DNA of 64,000 nucleotides from positions 18,279,395 through 18,343,394 of the forward strand of contig JAQMRL010000014.1 of the NCBI GenBank assembly GCA_035578175.1, read 5' to 3'. The position numbers were made by a program, and so were the translations under genes. Under the pieces are notes generated by a model, which was given only the letters and a program-made list of their open reading frames with translations, made no database searches and was not told where the DNA came from. Origin of the DNA: Catonia carolina. Lineage: Eukaryota; Arthropoda; Insecta; Hemiptera; Achilidae. The first letter of the stretch is position 1; every line of letters begins with the position of its first letter. Below, piece by piece: positions 43,415 through 55,256 of this stretch.

Positions 43415-44062
43415 TCTTCTTCTTCAAGTGCCTTCTCCATTATGAAGGTTGGTTATCATCATGGTTAATCGTACTTTGTCTACTGCTGCTCTGAAAAGGT
43501 CATGCGACGAGCAGTTAAACGCTTCTCTCAGGTTTCTTAACCAGGATATTCGTCTGCGTCCCACCGAGCGTTTACCAACGAGTTTCGCTTGAATTATGAG
43601 ATGCAGAATCTCGTATTTAGGCCCCCTCATGATGTGTCCAAGGTATGTCAGTTTCCTTATCTTTATGCTCTGGAGGATTTCCTGCTCTTTCCCCATTCTT
43701 CTGAGAACCTCCATATTTGTGACCCTGTCCGTCTACGGTATTCGAAGTATTCTCCGGTAGGTCCATATTTCAAACGCTTGTAGTCGGGTCTCACATTCTT
43801 TGGTGAATGTCCACGCCTCTACCCTACACAAGAGGATGGGAAAGACGTAGCACTTCAAGAGGCGGGTCCTGGTTTCGAGGCTCAGGTCGCGGGCCGATAG
43901 AAGAGGTCTCATTTTTAGGAATGCTGCCCTGGCTTTTTCGACTCTGATTTTTATTTCTGACAGGTGGCTTGCACCGCAGTTGACTCGGGTTCCCAGATAG
44001 TTACAGGCTTCCACTTGTTAAATTCTGTCTTACCCAGCAAAAAATTGTTCTTGTGGATTGTT
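43415..44062 (-). mobile_element. 5'-truncated LINE insertion with a 12-bp target duplication
   Basis: GTAATAAAACAT occurs exactly at both sides (43403-43414, 44063-44074). The minus-strand 3' end is CACTTGAAGAAGAAG, a short GAA tail. Confidence 0.92.
43424..44030 (-). pseudogene. LINE reverse transcriptase C-terminus
   Basis: One minus-strand frame reads VEACNYLGTRVNCGASHLSE, KIRVEKARAAFLKMRPLL, LLKCYVFPILLCRVEAWTF, RLQAFEIWTYRRILRIP, a TAG (43733-43735; Trp in relatives), then TDRVTNMEVLRRMGKEQEIL, LTYLGHIMRGPKYEI and KRSVGRRRISWLRNLREAF. It is the region after the reverse transcriptase palm in endonuclease-type insect LINEs, ending at the natural stop 43424. The frame is otherwise intact, so the copy is moderately young. 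Confidence 0.88.
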
Positions 44063-44526
44063 GTAATAAAACATCAGAAATACAACAAAAACAAAACTAA
44101 CCTCAAAAACATAACCTAATATTAATCATGAGTGAAAGACGCAAAATGAATATCATCCTCAAATAGGCTTAAAAATACGGAAAATCAATCTTTCACACTA
44201 AACTAGGCTCTGTAGAGAAAAATTCTGTCAGTAAAAGTTGTAGATCTTTTAATTTTCTATGTATTTAACTATATACACTTTTGTCGCTAAGGCTAAAATA
44301 TTAAAAATTTCGATTTTTTACACGTTTTTGTGAGAAACAAACAGAAAATCGCTAATTAGCGCTAAACTAAGCGTTATACGAAATAATGTTTGAAATAAAA
44401 ATTTTAGGATTTTAAATTCTCTACAATTTTTATTATAGCATATATTTTGCGGTAAAATTTAGCCTATATTAAAGCCGCAATCTTAAAAAAACAATTTTTT
44501 TACGTGAAAACAGCCTCTTTAAGTAT

Positions 44527-45888
44527 TGTAACAAGATCGAGAAAAGACGGGATCGCTCACGAATCTTCCAGAATTCCATTCATAAACATAGTTAAGAAAT
44601 AATAAAAATAACAATAACTTACATAATAAGATCAGTTTTGTAAATGACAGTTGTAACCATAAAAGTGTTTATTCATTCATAAGGGTTGAAATAACTATCA
44701 TAAAGTTCAGGTATACTATTGTGTACAGCTATTTTTATGAAGTTGTTTATGAGGTTGTTTACGTTTCTATTTACAATAGTTGACTTGTTAACAAAGGGAT
44801 TTTTCTAGCATTCATTAATAAAGAGTTATTTTTATACTTGAGTAGATTTCTCTACTTTGTTCTGGAACGATCTTTGTGAATGATAATAAAAGGAGGCCCC
44901 CGGGCGGCGGTCCAGTCAGTATTCGTGTGATCTTTGCCGAGAGATTATTGGGTGTGTATTTACAGGTTACACATCCGAGTATTGTATCCGAGTAAGATTG
45001 TTATACCGTCTCTTTGTTGTGTGTGTATTGTAAAGTTAATGTGTAGTTTTGTGAATTCAGTTTGTGTTGTATGTTAGTGTAATCTATAAAAGTGATTGTA
45101 AGTAGGCTAAGTAAGTTATTAAGTTATTAAGTTATTTATTGTTTGTTATTTAGTTTAGGTGAATTATTAAATCATTTATTGTGTTATTTAACCCTTTATA
45201 GGGCAGTACTACTGGGAAAAATATAAATGTTGTAAAATGTAAAATTTTGTTTTATAGGGACTTGAATAATGTATATCTAGTGCCAGAACAATAAGATATT
45301 TCTTTTTTTTTATGTTAACCCCTGGTACGTATACTTTACCAAGGAATGTTTATTGAAATGGTAATCACATAATGTTTAGTGGTAAGAATGCTTATTAAAA
45401 CAACTTATATAACATCTTATCTTATATAACAGAAAAATGTGTAGAATAACTTATCTCAACTTTATATTAGCATGAATGCTTGCTTTCCGGTAAAAAAAAC
45501 TTGAATTTTCTAACCACTGTACAAAAGTAACAACAAAACAACACGGTTGCATACGCTGAAATGAATCCTTACCATATTCGTGTAACTTATGAAGTAAATG
45601 GTTGGTGCGCACTAATTTCAAAATGTGGATAGTCTACTTACCAGAGAACATCTATAAAACTATAAAATTCAAATAGGATCCAACTGCATAGCATATTCTT
45701 TAAAAAAATCAACCTTATTGCCAGTGGTAAGTATACTTACCAGAGACCTATAAAGGGTTAATTATAATTAGTTTAATCATTTATTTTGTAATCTTTTAGT
45801 CTAATAAATATTTGTAATTTGTAAACTTTAGCGTTTTAATTATTTAATAACCTAGATCCCGAAACGGACCTTAGCAATAAGTGTCACA
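44527..45888. mobile_element. Solo LTR, enlarged by a piggyBac MITE
   Basis: It begins TGTAACA and ends TGTCACA, with GTAT repeated at both sides (44523-44526, 45889-45892). Removing it restores a family A sequence. A TATA-like AATAAAAGGAGG near 44887 and CAGTCAGTATTCGTG after it could be the LTR promoter. It is 1362 bp including the 566-bp inner element, so the LTR itself is about 0.8 kb. No retroviral-type coding region is present. Confidence 0.8.
45192..45757. mobile_element. piggyBac-type MITE inside the solo LTR
   Basis: TTAA flanks both sides (45188-45191, 45758-45761). The termini are CCCTTTATAGG and its exact complement CCTATAAAGGG. A second motif, GTAAGTATACTTACC, lies just inside the right end. 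No transposase frame. TTAA target plus CCC..GGG ends are diagnostic of the piggyBac group. Confidence 0.9.
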
Positions 45889-46104
45889 GTATTTTAGCAC
45901 ACATGGCGCCTACTCTATCTTGTAAAGCATAAAAATTTAGTAAATGAGGCGATTTTTAAAAAACCGTAGGAGCCGTTTTTGAGAAAATCGCAAAAAAGTG
46001 AAAAATTACACGAATAAACTACTACTTCTGGTTGACCGGTTTTGTTGAAATGTTCATGTCGGGTCCTCTAGTGGTATTTATATAAAGGACAAGGTATCTT
46101 AGAA

Positions 46105-46270
46105 CAGAATGAAGTGGTTAGAGTACGTGAGCAGGATGAGGAAGGATAGGATTCCTAAGCAGACATTGGGCTATAAGCCGGACGGTAGAAGAGAATGAGG
46201 ACGCCCGAGAAAGAGATGGACAGATTTGAGAGGTTCGGAACAGGCAGAGATGCCTTATCTTTAGAAGGCA
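46105..46270 (+). pseudogene. LINE ORF2 C-terminal scrap
   Basis: The plus strand reads NRMKWLEYVSRMRKDRIPKQ, then TLGYKPDGRRE, a stop, and GRPRKRWTDLRGSEQAEMPY, the usual end of endonuclease-type LINE proteins (RxxGHVxRMxxxRIPKxxL...GRRxxGRPRxRW). It is followed by a GAA-rich tail at 46266-46300. About 50 residues remain. Confidence 0.75.
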
Positions 46271-46299
46271 GAAGAAGAAGAACAAGAAGAAGAAGAAGG

Positions 46300-47587
46300 A
46301 ATATACATCAGAAGTATGTAGGGTTACTTGTGGAACACCCTGTATAATTATAATATTTTTGACGCAGTTCATTTCATTCACTCTTTTTGAGGTAAGAAAT
46401 ACGCTAACGAATCACTGTTGCAGTTGGAAATAATTTACTCGATAGAATTCCGAGAAGATATAAAAAAGGTTAAATAAAAATTAATAAAATGAAATTTTAG
46501 CAAGAGATGTTAGGATTTATATGAAAATATTTCTGTAAAATTTATTCACAAACAAGGAGAAAAAACTACAAAAATTTATGGAGAACTTTGGAAATTTTAT
46601 TAGCGGTATTTATTATGTATTACTCTTCGGATGAAACCCCCGAATGTAAAAGATAGGTAAAAAAGAAAGGGGTAAAGTATGCATAATGCAAAACAAACCA
46701 AACATCACAACAGAGAACATGGTACAGTCCGGCAGTGTAGTAGTACTTTGAGCCATCTGTTTGCAACGGAGGGGGTAACCATGTGTGGTAGTCGATGTGG
46801 AATCAGTAAAGTATATAGAGGTGAGAGGGTTGTAGCAGAGTGGTGGTTTAGTTTGTTTAGTAAAGGGTAGGTAGGTAAAAGGGAAGAAGATTTTCAGAGC
46901 AGGTGCGTTTGTTCATTGGGTGAATGCTTTTAACCCAAATTCACTAACACGTATTCATACATGGTACCTTACCTTTCCACCTACCCACCACTGCACAGTT
47001 CAAATACAAACAAACAAACATACAAAAACGACGACAGGTGTGAGTAAATTGGTTCATACTCTTTCCACCATTCTGTTCCTACTCACACATATGTATGACC
47101 CCGATCCCCTAATCTATATCTACTTAGTTTTCTCTAGTAGTGGTAAAAGTGGGGTTCCACATATGCGTGTTCGAAGTCAACCAACTAATAAAATGAATTA
47201 ATCTAACAGCGAAAGCTTAAACTGATAAAATGTTTTACCGTTCTATAATACATTTTATTTGATATAAAGTAAATACATAAATATTTCCTTATAATCCTCT
47301 CCATTACATTACTTTTATATGAAATGTTTTCAAAACTAATAAAGACAGTATACAAAAGAGATACAAATGCAACATAGAACTTTTAAAAGTTCGAGATGAA
47401 AATATTTCTAAGTTTGAAACATGCAATTTACAGACGTACTTCAAAGTTATTTAAGGAAAATACGAGGGAAAATCAAAAATTAAAGGGAATGTTGGATTTC
47501 CCTCCGAATCACGTGAATTGCACCACGATTGTTTTGGTTTAACTCATAATCTATCAGCTGTTCAATGAAATTATTATTTAATTGTTA
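46300..47587. other. Unassigned sequence
   Basis: Frames of 63-93 codons at 46679-47201 resemble nothing I know. This stretch is the least AT-rich non-repeat part of the upper half of the window, and a missed neuroligin exon was looked for here but not found. Confidence 0.4.
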
Positions 47588-48522
47588 GCTACTACTTTCT
47601 CTTGCCTATATGAATATATAGGAAGGAAAGTATTATTTTCATGTAAATTTTTCGAAATCGAGTTTTCACCGGATCTACACGTTTTCAGACCCCCTGAACC
47701 CAAAAAACATGTTTTTAGCGATTGGTCTGCGTGTCTGTGAACACAATATCTCAAGAAAAGAAAATCGAACGAACTTGAAACTTAAGTTACATACCACTAC
47801 CGGACCCGACACAAACATTTTCATCAAAATCGGTCAACCGGAAGTAGTAGTTTACTCGTGCAATTTTTCACTTTTTTGCGATTTTCTCAAAAACTGGTCC
47901 TACGATTTTTTTTAAAAATCGACTGGTTTACTAAATTGTTTATGCTCTACAAGATAGGGTAGGCGCCATGTTTGCTGAAATTCTTGGTGAGGCTGTTTTC
48001 ACGTAAAAAAATTGTTTTTTTAAGATTACAGCTTAAATATGCATTTTACCGCAAAAATTTATATAATAAAAAATGTAGAAAAATTAAACTCCTACAACTT
48101 TTATTTCATATTTTTTTTTTATAACGCTTAGTTTAGCGGTAATTAGCGATTTTCTGTTTTTTCTCACGAAAACTGTGAAAAATCGATTTTTTTTAGATTT
48201 CGGCCTTAGTATGCATTTTACGATAAAAGTGTATAGACTACATATAATCAAATTTATATAGGAAATTAAAAGATCTACAACTCTTATTCAAAGAAATTTT
48301 CCTCTACAAAGTATAGTTTAGCGTGAAAGAGCGATTTCCGTATTTTTAAGCCAAACTGAGGTCGATTTTCATTTTGCTTCTTTCACTCATGATTAAAATA
48401 AGGTTATGTTTTTTGAGGTTAGTTTTTTGTTTATTTTCAATGTTTTATTACTAATTTTAGGTTATATTGGGAATTATTTGCATGGCAAGAGAAAGTTGTG
48501 TGAGTGTTTCACACCAGATTTT
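47588..48522 (+). repeat. Family A repeat, full length
   Basis: From ACTTTCTCTTGCCTATATG to GGCAAGAGAAAGTTGTGTG and TTTCACACCAGATTTTT; about 935 bp because the GT tract is reduced to a few units. Confidence 0.9.
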
Positions 48523-48551
48523 TTGTGATTGTGTTTAAAAGTCTGTTTAAT

Positions 48552-48790
48552 ATGAGTTATCCTTTGTCTGATTGCCCTAAGGAAGAAATGCGAGCAGTAA
48601 TACGTTTCCTCAATTCAGAAGGTGTGAAACCAGCAGAGATTATTCGTAAAATGTAGCAGCAATTTGGAAAGAGAGAAATGGTTGAGTGGAAGCAAGATCT
48701 AAGAATGAATTGATCGATTTAAATTTAGTAGGATTCCTCCGTGTGATGGACAGCCACCTAATAAGCCTTCCACTTCAAAGATTAAGGGTA
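48552..48790 (+). pseudogene. Mariner transposase N-terminus
   Basis: The plus strand reads MSYPLSDCPKEEMRAVIRFL, NSEGVKPAEIIRKM, a stop, QQFGKREMVEW, and after a frame change IDRFKFSRIPPCDGQ with NKPSTS. This is the helix-turn-helix start of mariner-type transposases (EMRAVIRFLxxxGxxPxEIxRxM...GRPSTS). About 80 residues remain, bracketed by two family A copies. Confidence 0.8.
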
Positions 48791-48924
48791 ATAAACTTGC
48801 CGAGCAGGTCGTGGTGAAGATCGCGGTCTCGGTCGATGTTGCAAAACAAACCGATCAGCTCGCTTTACTGACGGCGATGATCTCGTTTTGTTTTCAAGTG
48901 CCATGAGAGGCGCTTGTTTGTTGT

Positions 48925-48947
48925 AATAAAGTGTTTTTAACGATTGA

Positions 48948-49028
<81 letters not shown>

Positions 49029-49832
49029 AAAATAACTCAAGAACGGAACATTGTACGAAGTTGAAACTTGAAACCTACGTTAGGTAGGCCTACTATTAGA
49101 GGACTCGACGCGAACATTGTCATTAAAATCGTTCATCCGGAAGTAGTAGTTTATTCGTCATTTTTTTACTTTTTTACAATTTTCTCAAAAACGGCTCGTG
49201 CGATTTTTTAAAAAATCGCCTCATTTACAACATTTTTTATGCTCTACAAGATAGGGTAAGCGCCATTTTTGCTTTAATTCTTGGGGAGGCTGTGCTCTCG
49301 TAGAAAAAATGCATTTTTACGATTATACGGTCTTTAAATTTTAATAAAGCTCAATAGTTTTACGATTGTGGCATTTTAGCGCAGAAGTATATATAAATCA
49401 AAGTTGTAGGAAATTTAAAAACCTACGACTTTTACTGCCAACATTTCCCTGTACAACGCTTATTTAGCGGAAATTAGTGATTTTCTGTTCTTTTTCATGA
49501 AAATCTGCAAAAACAATGAATTTTTTAAAATTTCGGTCTTAGCATTTCACGACAAAAGTTTATTTATAATCAAATTTATGGAAAACTAAAAGACATTTTT
49601 CTCTACAGAGCCTAGTTCACCGTCAAAGAGTGATTTTTCGTATTATTAAGCTGAACTAAGGTTGATTTTCATGTTGCATCATTCAAACCTGATTAAAATG
49701 AGGTTATGTTTTTTTTTTAATTAAGTTTTTTTGTTAATTTATAATGTTTTATTACTAATATTAGTTTATATTGTTCATTATTTACATTGACAAGAGTATG
49801 TTGTGTGATTGTTTTACACCAGATTTTTTTAG
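48925..49832 (+). repeat. Family A repeat, forward, with a 75-bp GT tract
   Basis: It starts inside the family at TTTTTAACGATTGATCAATG, has (GT)n at 48951-49025, and ends ACACCAGATTTTTTTAG. The usual first 130 bp are missing. Confidence 0.85.
48951..49025. repeat. (GT)n microsatellite within family A
   Basis: About 75 bp of uninterrupted GT. Confidence 0.97.
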
Positions 49833-49879
49833 TTGATGAATTTTTGAACAAAATGATTATATCCCAGATCTTATTAATA

Positions 49880-51217
49880 CAGGGACCGGCAGAAAAAGTG
49901 ATGGTTTTTGATCTGACTGTACGTCGCAACAATGCGAGAGGGGAGAACCGCGTCAATGACTTTCATTCCCCGGCTCAATGCCATTACAGTTGCAATGCAG
50001 TCGTGGAACGCACAACATCGTGCTTTCGTCATAGAGACTTACTTTAGTAACGGTTACTCGGTAGTCAGAACCCAGCGTTTGTACCGTACAAAGTTTGTAG
50101 TAAGTAGACACGGTAGTGTTCCCAGTCACAATGCAATAATGCGTTGGGTTAAAATTTTTCGAGAAACGGCTCCACCTTTAAAACGGACCTACAGGCCGTC
50201 CACGTAGCGTTCGTACTCCCGAAAACACAGATGCTTTGCGATTGTCAGTAGCCAGAAGTCCACGTCGCCCTACTGCACATCACGCAGCTGTGCTAGGAAT
50301 ATCAGATCGGAGTGTTGGAAGAATTTTGCATTTGGATCTTCATTTTCATCCGTATAAAATCGTAACTGTTCAAGAACTAAGCCAACATGATTTCCAAAAC
50401 CCAAGAGAATGTGCACAATCAATTCTGAACATTTTAGCTAACGATTCAATAATCATAATGTCAGAAGAGGCCCATTTTCACCTGTCTGGTTGTGTAAATA
50501 AACAAAATTTCCGGTACTGGGCAGCAGAAAATCCTCGTAGCCTACACGAAAAACCACTTCATTGTGAACGTGTGACAGTTTGGTGCGCAGTGGCTAAATT
50601 CGGAGTGATAGGTCCATATTTTTACGAAAAGAACGGTCGAGCAGTTTCGATCACTTCAAGTCATTATGTCGAAATGCTTAATAATTTCCTTGTACCAGAG
50701 TTACAACGTCGTGAAGTTGACACTGTAAATGTTTGGTTCCAACAAGTTGGAGCTACTGCTCACACTGCCAGAGTGTCAATGAATGTGTTAAGACAAATGT
50801 TTACAGAAAATGATTTCAATAAATGGTGACTTTTCATGGCCTGCTCGCTCCCCAAATCTTTTGGTATGTGAATTTCTTTTTTGGGGGTATTTGAAATCCA
50901 AAGTGTATGTCGTAAAGCCTCGAACAACTGAAGATCTGAAGCTAGCAATTCAAAACGAAATAGCGGCGATACCGAACGACATGATTGTGAAGGCAATGGA
51001 TGATTTCCAAGTACGGTTACATGAATGCGTGCAGAATGAGGGTCATCACTTGACTGACATAATTTTTAAAACAAAATAAGTGAATTTTAGAATTTAAGTG
51101 CTTTAATAAAAAATGGCAAGAAATTATGTTTCAAATCTATTAATAACTTTTTTTTACATTTTATTTCTGATTTATTTTATTCATTTTAAAACCATCCACT
51201 TTTTCTGCCGGTCCCTG
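49880..51217 (+). mobile_element. Tc1/IS630-like transposon, 1338 bp
   Basis: The ends are CAGGGACCGGCAGAAAAAGT and a near-perfect complement at the right, with TA at 49878-49879 and 51218-51219. It carries a nearly full-length transposase in three frames. Size and structure are close to a complete element. Confidence 0.92.
49932..51079 (+). pseudogene. IS630/Tc1-like transposase, frameshifted and catalytically mutated
   Basis: Part 1 (49932-50207) has AFVIETYFSNGYSVVRTQRL and HNAIMRWVKIFRETA, the helix-turn-helix domain. Near 50195 the frame shifts to GRPRSVRTPENTDALRLSVA and continues through HAAVLGISDRSVGRILHLDL, YWAAENPRSLHEKPLHCERV and WCAVAKFGVIGPYFYEKNGR. Part 3 (50810-51079) has FSWPARSPNLLVCEFLFWGY, LKSKVYVVKP and the C-terminus. 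The expected QQDGATAHT reads QQVGATAHT, so the second catalytic Asp is Val. In the third block the expected SPDLxxCD reads SPNLLVCE, so Asp is replaced there as well. Two frameshifts and these replacements make it inactive. Confidence 0.92.
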
Positions 51218-51219
51218 TA

Positions 51220-51856
51220 TAACTGTTAGAAATACAGTAGATGGTTTAATTAAGTTTTTATAAGTACAAAATTAAAAGTGAAAAATTTATGATGGGTGGG
51301 GAGGTATTTCTGGAGAAAATGTAAAGCTTAATTTTCCAAGTGTTTACATTATCGGTAAGTAAAGGTTTTAATAATAAAGAAAGTTGTAGGAAGTTGAAAA
51401 TTGTATTTGAACGTCAGCTAAGAGAGTAGAGGCCGAGTTCAACTAATTAGAAACCCCGGGTCACGTGTTATAACCATTTAGCAACATCAATCTGTGACGG
51501 GAAATGAACTTTCAACTCTCCCGTTACCACTCCCTCCCTTCGCCTTTTCCACTTTCCACTTGAACGCCAAAATAACATATTTTACACCTTCCATTCCACT
51601 TCAAATCCCAAATCCTATATTTCTAACAACGTAAAACTGTTATTTAAAGTCCGTCAACTAATAACGGACGTCCACGTCGCTCGTTTATTACCCACTTTTA
51701 ATCAACGAATTTCAAAATCAAATTTCATTACTACGTCGGCGATTAGTTTCTAAGTCTGTTTCGCCTTCGTGTAATAAATCCTATCTTTTGCCGCGGTTTT
51801 TCATATAAATTACAAATAGTTGCCAGGCTGAAAGTTTTACAAACGAAGTCATTATA
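51220..51856. other. Unassigned sequence between two DNA transposons
   Basis: No recognised gene or family. Moderately GC-rich at 51430-51800 without a long frame. Confidence 0.4.
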
Positions 51857-53159
51857 CGAGGCATATCCAGAAAGTAAGTGAACTGATTTTTGTAGGTTTC
51901 AAATTTTTTTATTTAAGCGAAAAAATTACATAATTACTTTAGTACATATGTAAGCTATTTTCGACGTAGTCGCCATTCCTCTCAATGCAGGTGGTGAAGC
52001 GGGGTATCAATTTTCCCACCAACCCCTTCGACCACTTCACCACCTCCTCCTTTACCTCCTTGTCGGTTGAAAACCTTTTTCCACCCATTTGCAGCTTCAG
52101 GGAGGTAAAGAGACAGTAATCTGAAGGTCCTAGGTCAGGAGAATGCGCGGGATGGTTCAGGATACATTTAAACGAGGCAAGCAGTTCCGTCGTGGCGTTG
52201 GCCGTGTGTGGTCTGGCATTGTCGTGCAGCAGGCAGACTCTTTTTGTCAGCATGCCTTTCCTCTTGTTCTGAATCGCCCTTCGCAATTTTTGTTAGGGTC
52301 TCACAGTATCTTGCAGAGTTAATGGTCTCCCCTTGAGGCACACATTCAATTAAAATTATGCAATAACAGTCCCAAACATGGATGCCATGATTTTCTTGGC
52401 TGAAATTATGGTTTTGAAATTTTTGGCGGAGGGTGAAGAGATGTGACGCTACTGTTGAGACTGTCTTTTGGTTTCAGGCGTGTAAAGTGCAACCTAAGTA
52501 TCATCTCCAGTAGCGATGGTGCGAAGAAATTCATCTCCATGGAGTTTGCAGCGCCTCAAAAACTCTTGTCGACTCGATTCAACTTGTGTTGGTCTGTCGG
52601 CTGTTTTGGGACCCACCTCGCGGACAGTTTTCGACATTGAGGGTTTCGGTGATCGTATCGTGTAGATTTATCGTGTAGACATCTGGAGATTTGCGGAAAC
52701 ATTGCAGAAGTTCATCCACAGTCAATCTGCGATCGTCACGGAGCGCATTTTCGTTTTTTCCACGATTTCATCAGTCACAATTGAAAGTCTTCCGCTCTTC
52801 TGATCATCATGCACAAACGTACAACCGTTTTTAAACTCGCGACACCACTTGGACACACTCGTACAATTCATAGCTTTATCACCATACGCAGTTTTTACCT
52901 CATTATAAACCTCAACCGAAGGTTTTACCTTCCAAACGAGATAACGGATGACGCCGCGTATTTCGCATTCGGCGGGGGATTGGATTGACATTTTTTACGA
53001 AACGTGACATCGCGTCGACGGTTCTCAACGTACTGACCTCGAACCGGTTCGTTGCGAAAGGGGAGAAGCCAGGCTACAAGGTAATGAAACCAATATGTCG
53101 AAAATAAAATCCCTCCGGCCGTGAGAGCCTCAGTACACTTACTTTCTGGATATGCCTCG
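51857..53159 (-). mobile_element. Mariner-like transposon, 1303 bp
   Basis: The ends are CGAGGCATATCCAGAAAGTA and its near-exact complement; TA at 51855-51856 and 53160-53161. The transposase on the minus strand is broken. Confidence 0.92.
51939..52991 (-). pseudogene. Mariner transposase, broken
   Basis: The N-terminus (52722-52991) reads MSIQSPAECEIRGVIRYLVW, SVSKWCREFKNGCTFVHDDQ and SGRLSIVTDEIVEK: a helix-turn-helix domain and the GRPS-like linker. The C-terminal third (51939-52286) reads RAIQNKRKGMLTKRVCLLHD, NARPHTANATTELLASFKC and HPAHSPDLGPSDYCLF, giving the second (HDNARPHT) and third (GPSD) catalytic Asp positions, then GDYVENSLHMY and a stop. The middle (about 52290-52720) is frameshifted; the first-Asp block was not readable. 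The start at 52991 is the ATG that opens the usual MSxQSPAE motif. Confidence 0.9.
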
Positions 53160-53234
53160 TACATATTCAACTTTTACATTCGTCACTCTCGTCGCCGAGC
53201 TGCAACTGTTATTCATTATCACTCTCCCATAAAT

Positions 53235-54143
53235 AAAAAATCTGGTGTGCAACACTTACACAACTTTCTCTTGTCAATGCAAATAATGAACAATATAACC
53301 TAACATTGGTAATACACAAAGACCCTAACCTCAAAAACATAACCAAATTTTAAAATTATGAGTGAATAATGCGAAATGAAAATCCCTTAGTTTGGCTTAA
53401 TAACACGGAAAATCACTCTTTGACGCTAAAATAGGCTCTGTAGAGAACAATGCTCTAAAAAGAAGTTGTAGATCTCTTAGTTTCCTATAAATTTGATTAC
53501 ATACGCTTTAGTCGTAAAATGAAATCATACTAAGGCTGAGATCTTAAAAAATTCATTTTTTTACTGATTTTCATGAAAAAAATCACTAATTGCCGCTAAA
53601 CTAATCATTATACAACGAAATGGTTCAAATAAAAGTTGTAGGATTTTAAATTCTCTACTACTTTTATTATATACATTTTTGCGCTAAAATGCATATGAAA
53701 GCCGTAATCTTAAAAAAACAATTTTTTTACGGTAAAACAGCCTTTCCAAGAATTTCAGCAGACACGGCCCCTACCCTATTCTTGTAGAGCATAAAAAATG
53801 TAGCAAATGAGGTGATTTAAAAAAAATCGTAGGAGCCGTTTTTGAGAAAATCGAAAAAAGTGAAAAATCACACGAATAAACCACTACTTCCGGTTGACCG
53901 ATTTTGATGAAAATGTTCGAGTAGGGTTCTCTAGGAGTACCTAACCTAAGTTTCAAGTTCAAAGAATGTTTCTTTCTTGAGATAGCTTGTTCATACACAC
54001 ACTACCAATCGTTAAAAACATGTTTTTTTGGGTTCAGGGGATCTGAAAACGTGTAGATCCGGTGAAAACTCGATTTCGACAAAATCCACATGAAAACAAT
54101 ACTTTCCTTCCTATATATTCATATAGGCACGAGAAAGTAAAAA
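53235..54143 (-). repeat. Family A repeat, reversed, full length
   Basis: From AAATCTGGTGTGCAACACTTAC to CATATAGGCACGAGAAAGTAA; the CA tract is reduced to CACACACAC near 53995. Confidence 0.9.
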
Positions 54144-54488
54144 GCGTTTTAGCATAACTAATTTCCAAAAATTTACTAGTTTTCATCAAATTCATTAGCA
54201 ATCATTTAAAAATTTCATCTGAATCGTTGTAATAATGCTGTGAAATGGTATAAGAGATAATGAAGAAACATGATTTAGTGTTTGAAATTGAAAAAGACGG
54301 ACTGGCATAGAGACAAAGTTTAGGATATTTTGTTGGAAAGGGGTAGGTTCGGGGACAAACTGGAGTTTTATGACCTACATAGAGATGTTCCACTGCGTGG
54401 ACCTAATAAAATGTAAAATTAATTTCCCGTGTGAGTTCTGATATCGAGTGGAGTTCCCTTTAAATCATTTTCAGCACACGCACGAATG

Positions 54489-54530
<42 letters not shown>

Positions 54531-54974
54531 CTATTACTAACTTGGAAAATATGTCTACCGTTTCCTTATTCCTACAGGATTATTGTAACAAATGTATCCT
54601 TTCAAATCTATCATTTCTTTTCAATAAATCCTCATTTATTACTTTTTTTACCTTAATTTTCTCTTCTGTTTCTCTCTGAACTTCTCCCTCTATTTTTCCT
54701 AACTCTCTCTCTCTCTCTTTGTCTCTCTCTCATTCTCTTCCACTTTCACGCTCCATTCTTTCACTCTCGATTTCTCCATTTTCCCTTACCTCTCTTTCTT
54801 CTTCCCTCCATTCTGTCACTCTTTCACTTCTTCCTCCCGCCGATCCCTCATAGTTCTTCCATTCTCTCGCTCACTCTCTCTCCATATCCTCTCTCGCTTC
54901 ATCTCCAATCCGCCACTCTCCTTTGCGCCCTCACTGTACATTTCTACATTTTCATACTATATCATTTGTATACC
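54144..54974. other. Unassigned sequence with a CA microsatellite and a CT-rich block
   Basis: (CA)n at 54492-54528; pyrimidine-rich CTCT sequence at 54655-54935. No gene recognised. Confidence 0.6.
54492..54528. repeat. (CA)n microsatellite
   Basis: About 37 bp of CA, outside family A. Confidence 0.95.
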
Positions 54975-55256
54975 GGGTGTTTCAGAAGGAATCTGCCATA
55001 CTTTACAGGCGTATCCTCTCATCAAAATATTTAAAAAAGTTCATATAATCATAGGTTCGAAAATGCTTCATTAGCGAGTTACAGCTAACGAAAGATTTTA
55101 GTTTCCCATGGTGAAATTCGGTCAAACTGAATTTTTTGGGGTTCACTTTTAATGGATTTATATGATATTTGATTTCAAAAATTTAACAAAACAGGTCCCA
55201 TAACTGTATCTTTAATAGTTTTAAAGATACCTGATGTAAAACATGAAATGTGATAC
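54975..55256 (+). mobile_element. Left end of a Tc1/IS630-like element
   Basis: ACCGGGTGTTTCAGAAGGAAT followed by CTCGCTAATGAAGCATTTTCG (complement) and AGTTACAGCTAACGAAAG is wording I associate with the 5' ends of insect IS630-like elements. No transposase and no matching right end were found. Confidence 0.5.

Larger units (their letters stand above)
43325..46085 (-). repeat. Family A repeat, reversed, expanded by nested insertions
   Basis: Family A pieces at 43325-43414, 44063-44526 and 45889-46085 form one copy, opened by a LINE (43415-44062) and a solo LTR (44527-45888). Its start, CTGGTGTGAAACACTCACAC, lies about 60 bp from the neuroligin exon acceptor at 43266. Confidence 0.85.

Noticed and set aside
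46679..47201. Possible upstream neuroligin exon or small genes
   Set aside because: Frames translate to low-information sequence with no neuroligin wording (such as VFDYQT or YPQ before a donor) and no conserved motif.
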